Source of the DNA: Ypsolopha sequella
Taxonomy: Eukaryota; Arthropoda; Insecta; Lepidoptera; Ypsolophidae
DNA: 64,000 nucleotides
Assembly: GCA_934047225.1 (NCBI GenBank)
Contig: OW203986.1
Location: 21,579,221 to 21,643,220, forward strand
Direction: 5' to 3'
Shown in pieces: positions 21,601-33,148 of the stretch. The position numbers were made by a program, and so were the translations under genes. The notes below the pieces were generated by a model. It was not told the origin of the DNA, did no database searches, and was given only the letters and a program-made list of their open reading frames with translations. Numbering within the stretch: the stretch's first letter is position 1; each line of letters begins with the position of its first letter.

Positions 21601-24007
21601 ATTTGACAATACAGACGGACCTGGCTTTTTTAAAATATTGGGAGTTCAGTGGGATCCCAATCATGATTGCTTTTCCTATCATACAAAACTTAAAAATGAG
21701 TAAAAATGCTCAAAACGGATAATTTTGTCTGCTTTAGCTCAAACTTTTGACCCTTTAGGTTGGATATCCCCAGTGATATTCCAAGGAAAGGTTCTTATGC
21801 AACGCTTATGGCTATTAAATCAGTCGTGGGATGAAACACCACCGGATGATGTGGTTTGTGAATGGCGCGGTATTGTGAAGGACTTACCTCTGATTGAGAA
21901 GATAAGACTTGAACGATTTGCTTTAGGAGAAAGTAAGTCTGTTTCACTTCACGGTTTCTCGGATGCGTCTGAACTTGGCTACAGCGCTGCAATATATCTC
22001 AGGACTGTAGATGATAAGAACGGTGTTAAAGTTTCCTTGCTGATGGCTAAATCGCGAGTAGCACCAGTTCGTAATAAACATACAATCCCAAAATTGGAAT
22101 TGTCGGGTGCGGTTTTACTTACGCGGCTCGTAAAGTATGTGGCGGATGCCATTAAGGCAGTTGTAACAATTGAGGACATTGTATGTTGGTCAGATAGCAC
22201 TATTGTTCTTTCTTGGCTTCGAACGCCTCCACACCTTTTGCAGACGTTTGAAGGAAACAGGGTCTTGCAAATAAATAATTGCGGTTTTGATTTGACATGG
22301 CGACACGTATCATCCGAGATGAACCCTGCGGATGTGGCTAGTCGAGGTTGTCGGGCGTTGGAATTGCTCGATCATTCTTTATGGTGGGGACCACCATGGC
22401 TCAAAGGTCAACCGGATACATGGCCCAAAAATATTGTGGAAAGAGTAAATAAGGAATTGCCTGGTTTTCGGAAATCTGTTAAACCAAAGTTGCAGCAGTC
22501 AGTTGCATTTGTAAAAACAACGGAATCTAATCCCTTATTTCTACGGTTCGGATCACTGACTATGCTGATCTCGGTTGTTGGTTATTGCTTGAGATTTATC
22601 CATAATTCCAAAAATCCTGATAAGAGGATTGATGGTGTTCTCTCGGTTACAGAACGCAAGGGGGCTTTGGATCGATTGGTTAAAATGGCACAAGCAGAAG
22701 AATTCGGATTGGATATTAAGAGTTTAAATCGGGATAAACAGTGCTCTTTGCGGTTGCGGAGACTTTTACCATTTATTGATGGTGATGGTTTATTACGTGT
22801 TGGAGGTAGACTTGAGCATTCGGCCTTATCATTTTCGGGGAAACATCCTTTGCTTCTACCTAAGGCTCATCCATTGACAAAATTGGTCATAGATCATTAT
22901 CATAAAATTCATTGTCATGTCGGGGCTACAGCTTTATTAGCTATTCTACAAAAACAATTTTGGATCATTTCGGGAAAGCAAGCGATACGCAGTCGCATTT
23001 TTAAATGTATATTTTGTTTTAAGACTAAAGCAAAACCAACGGAACCTATTATGTCTGCGTTACCTGGTGATCGGGTTAATGCGATCGGAGTCTTTCATAC
23101 GGTGCAAACGGATTTTGCAGGACCATTTTCAATTAAATCATCTCGGCTTCGGAATGCTAAAATTCTTAAAGCATATTTGTGCGTTTTTATATGCTCTACA
23201 ACAAAAGTGGTTCATTTAGAGGTCGTCAGTGACTTATCAACAGAAGCGTTTCTTGCGGCTTTGAATCGTTTCACATCTCGGCGTAATTTGCCACAAGTTA
23301 TGCGGTCGGATTGTGGTTCAAATTATATAGGTACTAGCGCACACCTAACGGAAGTGCAAAAATATCTCGCCAAACGTGACACCCAGGAAGTTCTCAATAA
23401 TGCGGCTTCTAAACAGGGAATTTCCTGGCTCTTCAATGCTCCTGCGGCGCCACATTTTGGTAGATTATTTGAGGCAGCTGTTAAATCTGCTAAGAGTTTA
23501 TTGAAGCGCGTTATCGGAGAACAAGTTCTGACTTTCGAAGAGTTTACGACGGTTTTTATTAGAATTGAGGCGGTATTAAATTCTAGGCCCTTGTGTCCAT
23601 TGACGCAAGATCCACAGGATTTTGAAGTCTTAACACCAGCACATTTTTTGGTGGGTAGACCTTTGTTATCGGTTCCGGAATATGATTTATCGAATGTGCC
23701 TGATGGGCGGCTAAATCGGTTTAGGTTAGTGCAGGCACTATCTCAACGTTTTTGGAAACAATGGAGTGATCGGTATCTCCATTCTCTTCAAATACGTAAC
23801 AAATGGTTAAATTCTACGGATCCTCCTAAGATCGATGATCTCGTATTGATTAAGGATGAAAACCTACCATCCCTGAAGTATAGGAGAGGTAGGATTATTG
23901 AGTTACTTCCCGGAAAAGATGGTGTAGTTCGGATTGTAAAATTGAGAACTTCTTCAGGGACACTTTTGCGGCCAGTGGTGAAAATTTGTAGATTACCTCT
24001 GGAATAG
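18635..24007 (+). pseudogene. BEL/Pao Gag-Pol with one in-frame stop
   Basis: A single frame from ATG 18635 to TAG 24005-24007 (about 1790 codons), broken only by TAA at 21701-21703 (codon 1023). In order: Gag; a Pao-type cysteine/histidine region (CTLCKKGNHHISKC, CFRCLGGHNINQC, CVKCKSVKHHH); a proline-rich linker of five 10-residue repeats; a protease with LLDGGSQ, so the usual D-S/T-G is D-G-G; RT with YMDD near residue 935; RNase H (FSDASELGYSAA); and integrase (zinc region HCHVGATALL...CIFC, then QTDFAGPF, SDCGSNYIG and the E of FEAAVKSAK). The stop lies between the RT core and the KRIILSALAQTFDPLGW connection. It copies and integrates the element. Single base changes could explain the stop and the protease variant, but neither can be dated. 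Confidence 0.94.
19889..20038 (+). repeat. 30-bp minisatellite in gag (5 units)
   Basis: Three near-identical units at 19889, 19919 and 19949 encode RVNAPVPDLG. Two diverged units follow at 19979 and 20009. The period is exactly ten codons, so the frame is kept. It forms a flexible linker between the cysteine/histidine region and the protease. Confidence 0.95.
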
Positions 24008-24105
24008 TTCTCATTTATGCTTTATTTTCACCACAATCTTATTTTTTTTGACTTAGTATTGTTTTTTTGGTTGATAAAGGCTTTAGCCTTTCTCGGGCGG
24101 GGGAA
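24008..24105 (+). promoter_or_regulatory. BEL/Pao 3' end and polypurine tract
   Basis: After the pol stop, a T-rich stretch leads to GGGCGGGGGAA (24095-24105) directly before the 3' LTR. This is the plus-strand primer site. Confidence 0.8.
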
Positions 24106-24540
24106 TGTTTAGTTTTGTTGCCTTGAAAGCTCTAAGGCTTTATTTATTTTTAGTTCTCTTCGCGGTACATGCACATGACACATAACATTTATTGTATTAA
24201 AATATTTATTTAGGTATATTTACTCTTTGGTTTGGGGCGGCGTGTCTATGCATTTTTATGTCAATGATTTGACATAAGACAATGGAAAAAACCTAAAAAG
24301 GAATCGGCCGGCCCGGAGTATACGGAAATAACAAATTCAAGTAAAATTAATAGCTGTGGACCATTTTGTGATCGGCGGTGCGGCACGGGGTGAGTGTAGG
24401 GACTCTTTTATTTATTTATTTTATATTCCGACACAAAAATAAGGCTCAGGTACGGCATACGCTCGCATCGGCTACCAGCGGCTTTAACATCAAGCTACAA
24501 TCACGAAGGGACGAACAGACCAGTCTGGGAAACCCCTTCA
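24106..24540 (+). repeat. BEL/Pao 3' LTR (435 bp)
   Basis: Matches 17414-17848 with three differences and is followed by CCGGG at 24541-24545, the duplicated target. Confidence 0.95.
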
Positions 24541-25639
24541 CCGGGTACTGTAAATAGTTGTAAGCCATGCTACAATAATCCTTATAATATTATCCTCAGC
24601 TTCAGCGAGACATAAATTTACAAAATAACTGTAACTATAATAAAATAAAATAGTAGAACTGAACAAATAAAATCAATTCAGTTAAAATAATGTCCATAAA
24701 GTTTTGAGACTTATACGTATGATCAAATTATGTATAGATATCTAAATGTCTGAAAAGTTATCTTAGACACGTAACTTAACATGTTATCTTTAATCTAGCT
24801 AAGGATACGCTACATAAACTTTTAAGTGCAAGAGCTTGCTGAAGTTTTGAAAGTTACCACAGTAAGACATCTGGAAAACGTATACATTGTTTTATTTTAA
24901 AAACCGTCTAGGGTAATAGGCATTTACAGTTGGTATTTACATAAGTAGAGGTATTAAATTATCAACATTATTCAACCTGTATATAATACATCTATAGGTA
25001 TAAACTGAAGAGATCTCTTATTCATAGGTTTATTTAAAAATATGTTTTGTGTAAAGAAGAAGTTTTTTCTTTCTTATTTTTGTCCTTGACAAACAAAATT
25101 GACATATAATCCATGCCATGCTACCATCTATATGCAGTTAAATGGAATTCAAAATGCAATGCAACCAAAAACACTTCAAACGATCAAACGACACGCATCG
25201 AACCAAAAAAGACCACCGACCACCGTAAATGCGACGGACACAATTAGACTAATAGAAACAAGTATAAATAAAATAGTAATAAACATAAATAAAATATCAC
25301 GGAGAACAATGGCCGGACGAGTCAGTGAATAATTTTAGCTCAGCGAGCTATCGGCGCAGCGCAGAGATGCCAGCTCTAACTGAAAAATCTCGTTAGTGTT
25401 CAGTTTTTATGAAAATAATATTTTTTACCCAGCTAAGTTAAATATTGATATGTATACAGATATCATTTGTGTCGTTTAATTTTTAGCAATAGTAAATTTA
25501 CTACTTATGTACTTTACTACTTAGTAGCATTTGCATTTGTGTAAAATCTAAAATCACGGAAATCGTTTTTTTTTTTGTTGCAAAATCTTTTTTTTTTGCG
25601 TAAATGACTTAAAGCGCCTTATTCGTTTTATATCTCAAT
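24541..25639. other. Intergenic DNA after the BEL element
   Basis: The first ~65 bp continue the tandem array (GCTACAATAATCCTTATAAT, CCTCAGCTTC). The rest is AT-rich with T runs around 25567-25600. The small frame at 25099-25332 has no recognisable family and I do not call it a gene. Confidence 0.5.
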
Positions 25640-25649
25640 ATGTTTTCCT

Positions 25650-26013
25650 AAAAGGTGGTAGAGCTGATGCCGGACTCGACTGTGGCGGTACCACCATCTT
25701 ACTTGGAGACCCCCTCAAAGTAATTCGGGGGAGAGTAAGAGGACAGCTCACAGGCAAAAACCAGGAGGCTCACCATGCCTGGGACCGATGGATGACGGTA
25801 TATCCATCCCTAATAGCCGGGCCTTATATTGAACAGACTGATGACGAGCAGTGACGTCACTGGTGTGAGGGTTCCGGCACCGCGCTCACCAACCCGCCTG
25901 TCTAGCGTGTGTGAGTATGGGCAATTCTTCCCCGTTGACCGCCGGGGGTGGCAAAGTCCTGGAAAGGCTTATGTCCAGCAGTGGACGAACTGGGCTGATG
26001 GATGGATGGATGG
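25650..26013 (+). mobile_element. SINE-like retroposon with GATG tail, copy A
   Basis: A ~364-bp unit starting AAAAGGTGGTAGAGCTGATG and ending in a GATG-repeat tail, flanked by a 10-bp duplication ATGTTTTCCT (25640-25649 and 26014-26023). It shares its whole length with copy B (56402-56762); the shared 5' end argues for a SINE rather than randomly truncated LINE copies. The internal CAATTCTTCC...AAAGGCTTATGTCCAG region also appears in copy C. Confidence 0.88.
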
Positions 26014-26023
26014 ATGTTTTCCT

Positions 26024-26479
26024 TTCGTTATTTTAAAATAAATACACAAATTTGTTTTATTTTTGCGTCATTTCTCGGTACAGGAGAAATGTTGAATTTT
26101 TGAGTACTTTTTTTAAAATAACGAAAGGATAAAAGAAAAAAAAATTGGAAAAGCCACTTTCATTTCTATACTGTAGAAAAAAATATTTTATTTTATAGTT
26201 ACATTAGTAGACTGATCATACTAGTTCCAGCGCCAAATGACGTTTTCCATAGTTTTAGTGATATTTCATATTCGTTTCCTCAATGATTGCGATGCATGCG
26301 TCAAATCTGAAAAATACATAATGTAGTTAAAATTTTTAACTAATTACACAAATTTTATTTGTCAAAAATATTCTGATCTAATTTGCTCAATTGTCCAAAC
26401 ACGAAAGCATGTTTGGCGGAGCCGGTCCTTAATCTATAGAAAGTTCTGTGATTTTCCAGCATTATACTCGTATATAACT
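26024..26479. other. AT-rich intergenic DNA
   Basis: No gene or clear repeat is seen. It contains A/T homopolymer runs only. Confidence 0.4.
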
Positions 26480-26748
26480 CGTATGGTGACATTTATTTAT
26501 GCAGCCAAATTCATACTGGAGGCTTGGTATGTGAACAGTTTCGCGGATCAACAAAACTCATTGTTAATTTTGCAAAATAAAATGTTGACCTCCCATACTA
26601 ATTAACACGGGGCTGCACTTGCGTTTGTAGGAAAAATAAAAAATACAATTTATGAATTTCACAAAAAGGGTCATTGAACCAATCGGTACTGAGAACCAAC
26701 CGAGTCTTCAGTATGAATTTGTCTATAGAAATAAATGTCACCTCGTAT
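26480..26748. repeat. Foldback MITE, GGTGACATTT family, copy 1 (diverged)
   Basis: CGTATGGTGACATTTATTTA at the left is mirrored by AAATAAATGTCACCTCGTA at the right. Both arms contain CAAATTCATACTG blocks. It is related to the copies at 31761-32025 and 60571-60834 but is more diverged in the middle. Confidence 0.75.
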
Positions 26749-26835
26749 AGTTCAAATTTTATGTGTGATAAATATATCTAAATCAACAGCTGATCATCGA
26801 ATGTGGGCTCACAATTGGAAGAGGAATGGTCAACG

Positions 26836-27134
26836 ACCAACTATGACCCTGCTTTTTTCACCCTCAATCCACGCGATCCACCGCCTGGCTTCTACCAAAA
26901 GCGTTGTCTGTGGAGCCGACTCAACCGCATCCGCACTGGCCACGGCAAGTGTGGCTACATGAGGCATTAGTGGGGCTGGAGTGAGACTACTGCCTGCCCT
27001 TGTGGGTGTCGTGAACAAACAGTGAGACTCATAATATCCGACTGTCCACTGTATTCTTACAATGGCCCTATGGAGGACTTCAAAACTCTGAATCCAGTAG
27101 TGGTCGTTTACCTGCAAAGACTCGACAACTCATT
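26836..27134 (+). pseudogene. Remnant of a non-LTR retrotransposon RT C-terminal domain
   Basis: One frame reads RDPPPGFYQKRCLWSRLNRI, then RTGHGKCGYMRH, a TAG stop, WGWSETTACPCG and ...EQTVRLIISDCPLYSYNGP. This matches the conserved tail of insect LINE ORF2 proteins (LNRIRTGHG, then a CXCG and an HxxxxCP-like block). The stop and absence of upstream RT motifs show it is a dead fragment. It sits next to the MITE at 26480-26748. Confidence 0.75.
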
Positions 27135-27800
27135 AATTTAAATAAATGTATGTTATGTGTAATAAAAATTAATTATAACAACTGCCACACGATAAATAAA
27201 AATAATCTAAATGTTGCATTTTAGGAAGGAACAAACGCGGATTGCATATTACCATTAAACTCAATTAGTTGTCCAAACTACCCACCAGAAAATCCGTAAA
27301 TTGCTAGTTTTTAAAAGATTAAACATTTTATAAATGTACTCCAAAAAAATATCTTTATCTACCTAATTACATTCTGTAAACAAATTTTGCTCGAAGATGG
27401 AATATGCATGAATCCTTCACACAAAGAAAAATCTTATCATATCTACAATCGTTTTTACTTTATTTTAAGTGAGTTTGAACATGGTGTTCAGCTAGTATAT
27501 TTTTGTCATAATTTGTCGACTTCATCGCTTTTTCACCGCCTGCAACCTTTGCGCGGCCACCGAATTCTGGCTCTTCATTCATCCTTTCATATGAGTTGTT
27601 GTTTAGTAGAGGTCAATGCTCAAAGAACTGACGATTATCCCCCCTTAGTATACGTATTTATAAGTAAATCATATATAAGACATCAAAGGTGTCCAAAGGT
27701 TTCGCTTTGACTTCGCCTTCGGCATCTACTTCGTAGCAAGCGCTACGACTCCATACATTTTATATTTTATACACCGGCTACTCAGTCCAGATGTGTATGC
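27135..27800. other. Intergenic DNA
   Basis: AT-rich, with a short GC-richer segment (27530-27590) and a repetitive CTTCGCCTTCGG-type segment near 27690-27745. I support no gene here. Confidence 0.4.
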
Positions 27801-27839
27801 GTCAAGGGACGTGAACTTGTTTGGTCAGGTAGCCACCAA

Positions 27840-28262
27840 CGACCTTGAGCCGGAACAATATCGACAGAAATTATTTATAATAACTTTCATATCAGCGCGC
27901 ACTGCATTACGACGTCGTCGCTGGGTCTCCAAATAGCGCAAAATAGGAGAAAATAATACTTCTCATAATATAGATGAAAAAAAAATTCCATAAGTGATTT
28001 TTCTAAGCAATATTTTCCTTGTATTTTAGTGCAGAAATCATCCAAATACCAGTTTCATACTTAACAATTTAGCGTGATTTTCAACAATATTTTCATACTG
28101 TTTCTTATACGTGAATATAATTTCTTAAAACAAAGTTGTTTTTTATATTTTAACAAAGAAAATATATTTTTTTCAAAATTTTTAAACATACCGTTTAATA
28201 TAAATAACTTTATCAATAGAGTCATTTTCGGATGACGCTTGGAAGAGGTGTCTTAAAGCGCC
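27840..28262 (-). repeat. Dispersed ~420-bp repeat, inverted partner of 51305-51745
   Basis: GACGTCGTCGCTGGGTCTC, AGCGCAAAATAGGAGAAAATA, the internal T-rich blocks and AATGACTCTATTGATAAAG-type bases at 28210-28240 match the reverse complement of 51305-51745 in the same order. The two are diverged by many substitutions. Confidence 0.75.
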
Positions 28263-28469
28263 ATTTAATCACCGCAATCATATAGAAAAAAAGGTCTTAA
28301 TATTAAAAACCATATTTCTATCAAACTCAACCATTTCCTATTTTTTTTTAAACGTAGTAATATAAAATCACTCGTTTAAAAATCAATCACTTTGGGTTGA
28401 ACTCCAAAAACCTGAAACCGCTATCTACAGTCTCACAAAGTATAGCTTTTTCAAAAACTTACTTGAACA

Positions 28470-28700
28470 AATTCACATACATACTCACGCCTGTCTCCAA
28501 GAAGGGTAGACATAGACTACAAATTTCTATCTACAACAAACCTGACACACCTCTTTCACCTCTTCCACATCCATCAATCCACAAGCTCTTCTATTCCGGG
28601 TGCTTTTGACATTGTACTTCTCTGATTTGGTACCTTGGTACCAAATCGTCCGGTCGAGCTTTACCTACCCTTTTACGCACCTTAAATTTCTTATGTCATA
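28470..28700 (-). repeat. LINE 3'-end fragment, related to 61870-62275
   Basis: ACTCACGCCTGTCTCC, CCTCTTCCACATCCATCAAT, CTCTTCTATTCC and TGACATTG occur here and at 61877-62040 in the same order. The fuller copy has coding resemblance on the minus strand to LINE C-terminal regions. This one carries an extra perfect palindrome at 28624-28647. Confidence 0.7.
28624..28647. repeat. Perfect palindrome
   Basis: GATTTGGTACC, TT, GGTACCAAATC: 11-bp arms with a 2-base centre. It is absent from the related copy at 62035, so it arose here. Confidence 0.9.
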
Positions 28701-30460
28701 CATTGTTTTGAAAAAAACACTACTATATAACACAGATAATATCATACATTATAGTACAGGTATTTGGTATACTATTATAAGTGTTATTTGAATTTGAACT
28801 TATTTGAAGTGCTATTTTATAAGAAAATTTAAAGGTAACACCAATGTGAAGGTAAAGGTTGAATAAATATCACATTATATCTATACATTTTATTAAATAT
28901 AAAAGGATTTGCTATAATATGTAGTTAAAAGAACTGTGTCCCCAAGGTACGAATAAGCCACCAGACGGTCATGAAGAAGTATGTAATATTTACTCTAAAT
29001 TTAATAAACTCAGGCAATAATGAACCTAGCAACCCAGCCACAGAATCAGACGCGGCGGCGGTACATCGCGCTATCTTTACCGCCCCCCGGGGAAATAACG
29101 CACTGTCACGAGGAATATACTGCTATACCCGTACCGCAATTAGAGATTGCTAGAAATTGCGTAATTAGAAACCCGCTAATCGATCTCAAACGCAACGTTC
29201 CCCTCTCTTTGTTTGATAACGCTTGGATGAGTACGCTTTGTGCTTCGTTTTTAATCGATGTTCTGTTCTGCTGAATATGTATATATATGATATGGCAGGT
29301 CAGTATATATGATACTTAAATAATAATGGGGATTCGTACTGTTGACGTCGTCCAAATCGGCGAACCTCAATCGGAAACATTCCGGAAATAGTTTTAGCCA
29401 ATTTTCTGTACGACCACGTAGGGTCCTGCAGTAGTTTTTTCTTCCCTTCCTGTCCTAACCACAGCATTAGGTGTTCAGGGGTAGAGTAATGACCGTAAAT
29501 GGCAGGAAATTACCGAGGCACCTTATCGCTCGATTCAATAAGCCCAATGGTCCAGAGGGAGTCGAATAATGGAACTGCAGTTACAGCCATTCGCTTGATG
29601 TTCCTTTACTGACGCCGTCAATGGGCGTAATTGCCGCTTATTCGAATCTTTCATTCGCTTCCAATATTGACGTTAAACTGCTTGCAACCTGAACTACCCT
29701 TTGTTAGCTTTGCAGTATAGGAAATTTACAGCGTGAAATTGTGCACAAACAATAAAATATACACAAACCATTAACGCTTTACACCTGTAGCTAGCGAATA
29801 AAAGCCAATATATGTGGAAACGGGAACAAATTTAACCTCCAATAAAACGTGTGCGGCATATGTTAAGCCGAATCTTAAAGGCACATTTGTTCGGTAAAAC
29901 GCGTGACGAAATTGCGGGTAAGAACGCTATTGCCGGCGTTTTTCGATCGCTCTCGCGCCCCTTACACTTAGCCTCCACTTTTTACCAATTTTGCGAGCTT
30001 TTCCCGCACATCAATCTCTCCCTTATGATGTGAAAGCGTCACATTGCATTTGACTTTGAGGTTCGACACTTATACAAATTGAATCAAATTTTTCACGCAA
30101 AATTATTACCAAAATCATTTTTAACACGGCCAATGTTTTCGTAGAATCTCATGAAAACATAATATTCTTAAGGGGAAACTAACGCAGCACCGCTTGATTA
30201 GACCGGGGTTAAAACGGGCCTTATTCGCCATAAAGATTTTTGGGTAAACGTAATATGGTGTCGTTACGGTAATAGAATGGCCCGCGTCGTCGCCCGCCTC
30301 TTTGTAATGAACCCCGAGCAACACACTCCCGTTCATTTTCGTTCATTGAAAAAAATAGTTTGGCCTTTTATACAGTGCGTAATTGAAAAGACTGTCATTA
30401 GAGTTTTTGTGGACAGAATACAGATTCTAAAATACACGCAGCATTTTTCTTATTGTCATT
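28701..30460. other. Intergenic DNA with GC-richer islands
   Basis: Mostly AT-rich. Segments 29030-29230 and 29330-30060 are more balanced in base composition and lack the repeats seen elsewhere. They could be conserved non-coding or regulatory DNA, but I see no frame with family resemblance and no splice-supported gene. Confidence 0.35.
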
Positions 30461-30888
30461 TTAAGGGGCTCTACAATGCTAAACATCAGTTTTTTATTGG
30501 ATTCAGTTCCGTCAATGCTGATGGTAAAAATAAAAAAATAAATATGGCATGTTTTGTGACTCAAGGCAATTATTAATAACACTTTATAAATAAACATACT
30601 TTCAATCTTCTATTACTTATATTACTTTTAAAAAAGCATGAATTTTACGAAAAAAGCGATTCAGTTTCCGTGTTTCAAAACCGATTGAAAAGAAATCAAT
30701 ACACGCAGATGCTAACAAAAAAAAAACATCTTTATGACATAAAGAAATTTTGGTTAATGTCATAATGTAGCCATGATTTCAAAATAACTGAAGTTTTGCT
30801 TGCGCGGCATCTGATTAGAGTAGGATAGAGAGTTAAAAAATAAACGCGTTAGAGCAGGACTGAATTTTAGCATAGTGCAGCCCCTTAA
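30461..30888. mobile_element. piggyBac-type MITE (TTAA-flanked)
   Basis: TTAAGGGGCTCTACAATGCTA at the left (30461) mirrors TAGCATAGTGCAGCCCCTTAA at the right, ending at 30888. TTAA on both sides and G-rich ends are piggyBac hallmarks. The 420-bp interior has no transposase. Its interior matches 48306-48665 in direct orientation; that copy has lost the ends. Confidence 0.85.
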
Positions 30889-31760
30889 TATAAAAAATTG
30901 GCCAAGTGAGTGTCGGGCCACGCGCAGTGTAGAGTCCCGTAGGAGTAGAAAGTTCATAAACTTATATCTACCTCATCGAAATAACCTGCTTACACAACTA
31001 ACAACTTCATCTAAGTAATTTTCAATGGAATTTGCACGAAATTTTCGTTTTAAGTTGGTCGACTATTACTTGTTAACTTGTCAAGCCTGAAAGCTGTGAC
31101 AGATTTCCTTTAACTTCGTTATTATATATTACAGCCGTGAATTTTTTCACATATCTAAAAACAACCGTTTAGCTAGCAGGGTGGGGGGCACTTGACACAA
31201 TTAGGGTTTTATTACACAAAATAGTGTAAAAATGTTTAAATTCTTCTATTGAACATATTAAATTGTTCATATTCTTTGTATTAACGTAATTTTATTTTGT
31301 TCCTAGTACTTTTTTATAAACGCACCCTTTGCATGTGCATCAACAAAATTATTTCATCTCAAAGGGATGCGCTGAAAAACAGCGCTGTTCTGACCACTAC
31401 GTATGTTGAGAACCTAAAAATAATAATAAAAATTCTTTATTGCAAATATAATTTCTGAACTAGGCGAACTTAATGCTAGTTAGCATTGTCTTCCAGTTAA
31501 CCTTTAGTGATGTGGATAAATGTGGGTAGTTCCAAAAAAATATAGGTGAGGATTCTTTTATCTAAATACTAAAACATAATATAATCTGTCTATGGTCGGA
31601 GCTATCTGTTAACGAGTTAGTTAAAAATGTATCTGTTAATATAAAGTTTTGTGTTTTTGACAATAAATCCAATTTTCTTTCTTTCTTTTGAACATTCACA
31701 CCCGGTATTTATACTTAATATCGTCTACCACATGTATATATATATATATATATATGTCTA
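30889..31760. other. AT-rich intergenic DNA with a TA microsatellite
   Basis: No gene is recognised. A (TA)n tract of about 24 bases lies at 31734-31757 next to the following MITE. Confidence 0.45.
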
Positions 31761-32025
31761 TGCAAGGTGAATTTGTGAACATCGTCCAAATTCATACTTG
31801 AGCCTTGGTAAGTGATCAGCATCATGAACCAATAACGATTTTCGTAAAATTCATAAAATGAAATTTCGACTCCCCGTAGTGATTCACTCAGGACTGGGCG
31901 TGAATTACTACGGGAAGTCGAAATTTCATTATACGAATTTCCCAAAACTTGTTACCTATTCATGATGCTGATCACTTACCAAGCCTACAGTATGAATTTG
32001 GACGATGATCAAAATGTCACCTTGT
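31761..32025. repeat. Long-hairpin MITE, GGTGACATTT family, copy 2
   Basis: Almost fully palindromic: GCAAGGTGA, ATCGTCCAAATTCATACT, GTGATCAGCATCATGAACC and AAAATGAAATTTCGACT on the left are mirrored on the right, ending TGTCACCTTGT. RNA from it would fold into a ~125-bp hairpin. Confidence 0.9.
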
Positions 32026-32703
32026 ATATATATAAATGGGAGAAGAGGATTATATCGGGCTGAGACCCCACAATTCACTTCAAATTCTTCATAATAAAAC
32101 ACAAATCCAGTTAACGGTCGATATTCTGCCCCCCCCCCCGGTACGCACGCTGTCAAAAGTACAACTAGCGCCCCACCGAAACGGAAACTGTTGACTCAGA
32201 CAAACTTCACAGATTAGAAAGACGGTCTATGGAAGCGTTCTATTTTCGAAGTATTTCTATTTCTCCCACATATATTAATACTCTTCTGTTTAAAAGGGTT
32301 TTGAAACTAAATAAACCTATTTAAAACCGTAGCCACCGAAGTATACCTAATCAATTTGACGTGAAAAACGTTCGATCATTATTCATTAGACCCTTACACT
32401 AAAGAAATCAATAAGGCTGCACACTCTCATTATTTTAGTTAACAAAGTAATCTACCCTTGTGTTTTATCTCTAACTGATATATCGAAATTGAATCTTGGT
32501 CCTAAAACAATTGCTATTATTGCAGGACTGTTTTTAACGTGCGTGCTAGATAGACATATCTTATACACCTACCTAGTTTTATATTCTTACGTGGCAAATC
32601 AACCATGCAATCACAGTACAATAAGTTAATGATCAAAAAACAATAAAGAGCTAAGAAAAGTAAGCTAAAAAATTGTTTTACGAGTTTAGGAAGTTTTATT
32701 AAC
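32026..32703. other. AT-rich intergenic DNA
   Basis: No gene is recognised. A run of 11 Cs lies at 32129-32139. The reverse-strand frame at 32517-32813 is driven by A/T-rich foldback sequence. Confidence 0.4.
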
Positions 32704-32943
32704 AATGAACTTTTTTCCGGAAAAGCAACCAGAAGGTCAAGTTTGACAATAAAGAAAATATGAAAAAATTTAAATAACACTTTGAAAAAAAAAGATTGTA
32801 TGAAAATGTTCACTCAAGGGTAGGCAGTGCCGTGCTGCGTCATACAAACTTTTTTTTTCAAAGTGTTATTTAATTCTTTTCGTATTTTTTTCGAACTTGA
32901 CCTTCTGATTGCTTTTCCGGAAAAAAGTTCAATGCACGCCACT
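32704..32943. repeat. Foldback MITE, CAGTGGCGTGCA family, copy 1
   Basis: AATGAACTTTTTTCCGGAAA at the left mirrors TTTCCGGAAAAAAGTTCAAT at the right. The right end continues to GCACGCCACTG. The left end has lost the matching CAGTGGCGTGC. Confidence 0.8.
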
Positions 32944-33148
32944 GGAGAATACCGGTTGTTGCGTAGTACAATGAGCTAGTGAAATATCTGTATACGAGTA
33001 TTTTTATGGTAAGTAACTGATTAGTTGATTAATGCAAAGCAAAAAACATTTTGTGTTTTTGAAATATTCCTATTATTACCGCAGGTAAGAGCAGCGATGT
33101 CACCTATCACTTTTGGTACGAAATTGTGTATGATGACGTCACGATACT

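Larger units (their letters stand above)
17414..24540 (+). mobile_element. Complete BEL/Pao LTR retrotransposon
   Basis: Two 435-bp LTRs (TGTTTAG...CCCCTTCA) differ at three positions and bound a gag-pol of the Pao type with one internal stop. The target duplication CCGGG (17409-17413 and 24541-24545) is exact. The Pao-style order is protease, RT, RNase H, integrase. The single nonsense codon suggests this copy is only mildly decayed. Confidence 0.96.

Noticed and set aside
25829..26041. 70-codon frame with EYGQFF...RRGWQSPGKAYVQQW as a host gene
   Set aside because: It lies in the SINE-like repeat with the GATG tail and recurs in the other copies.
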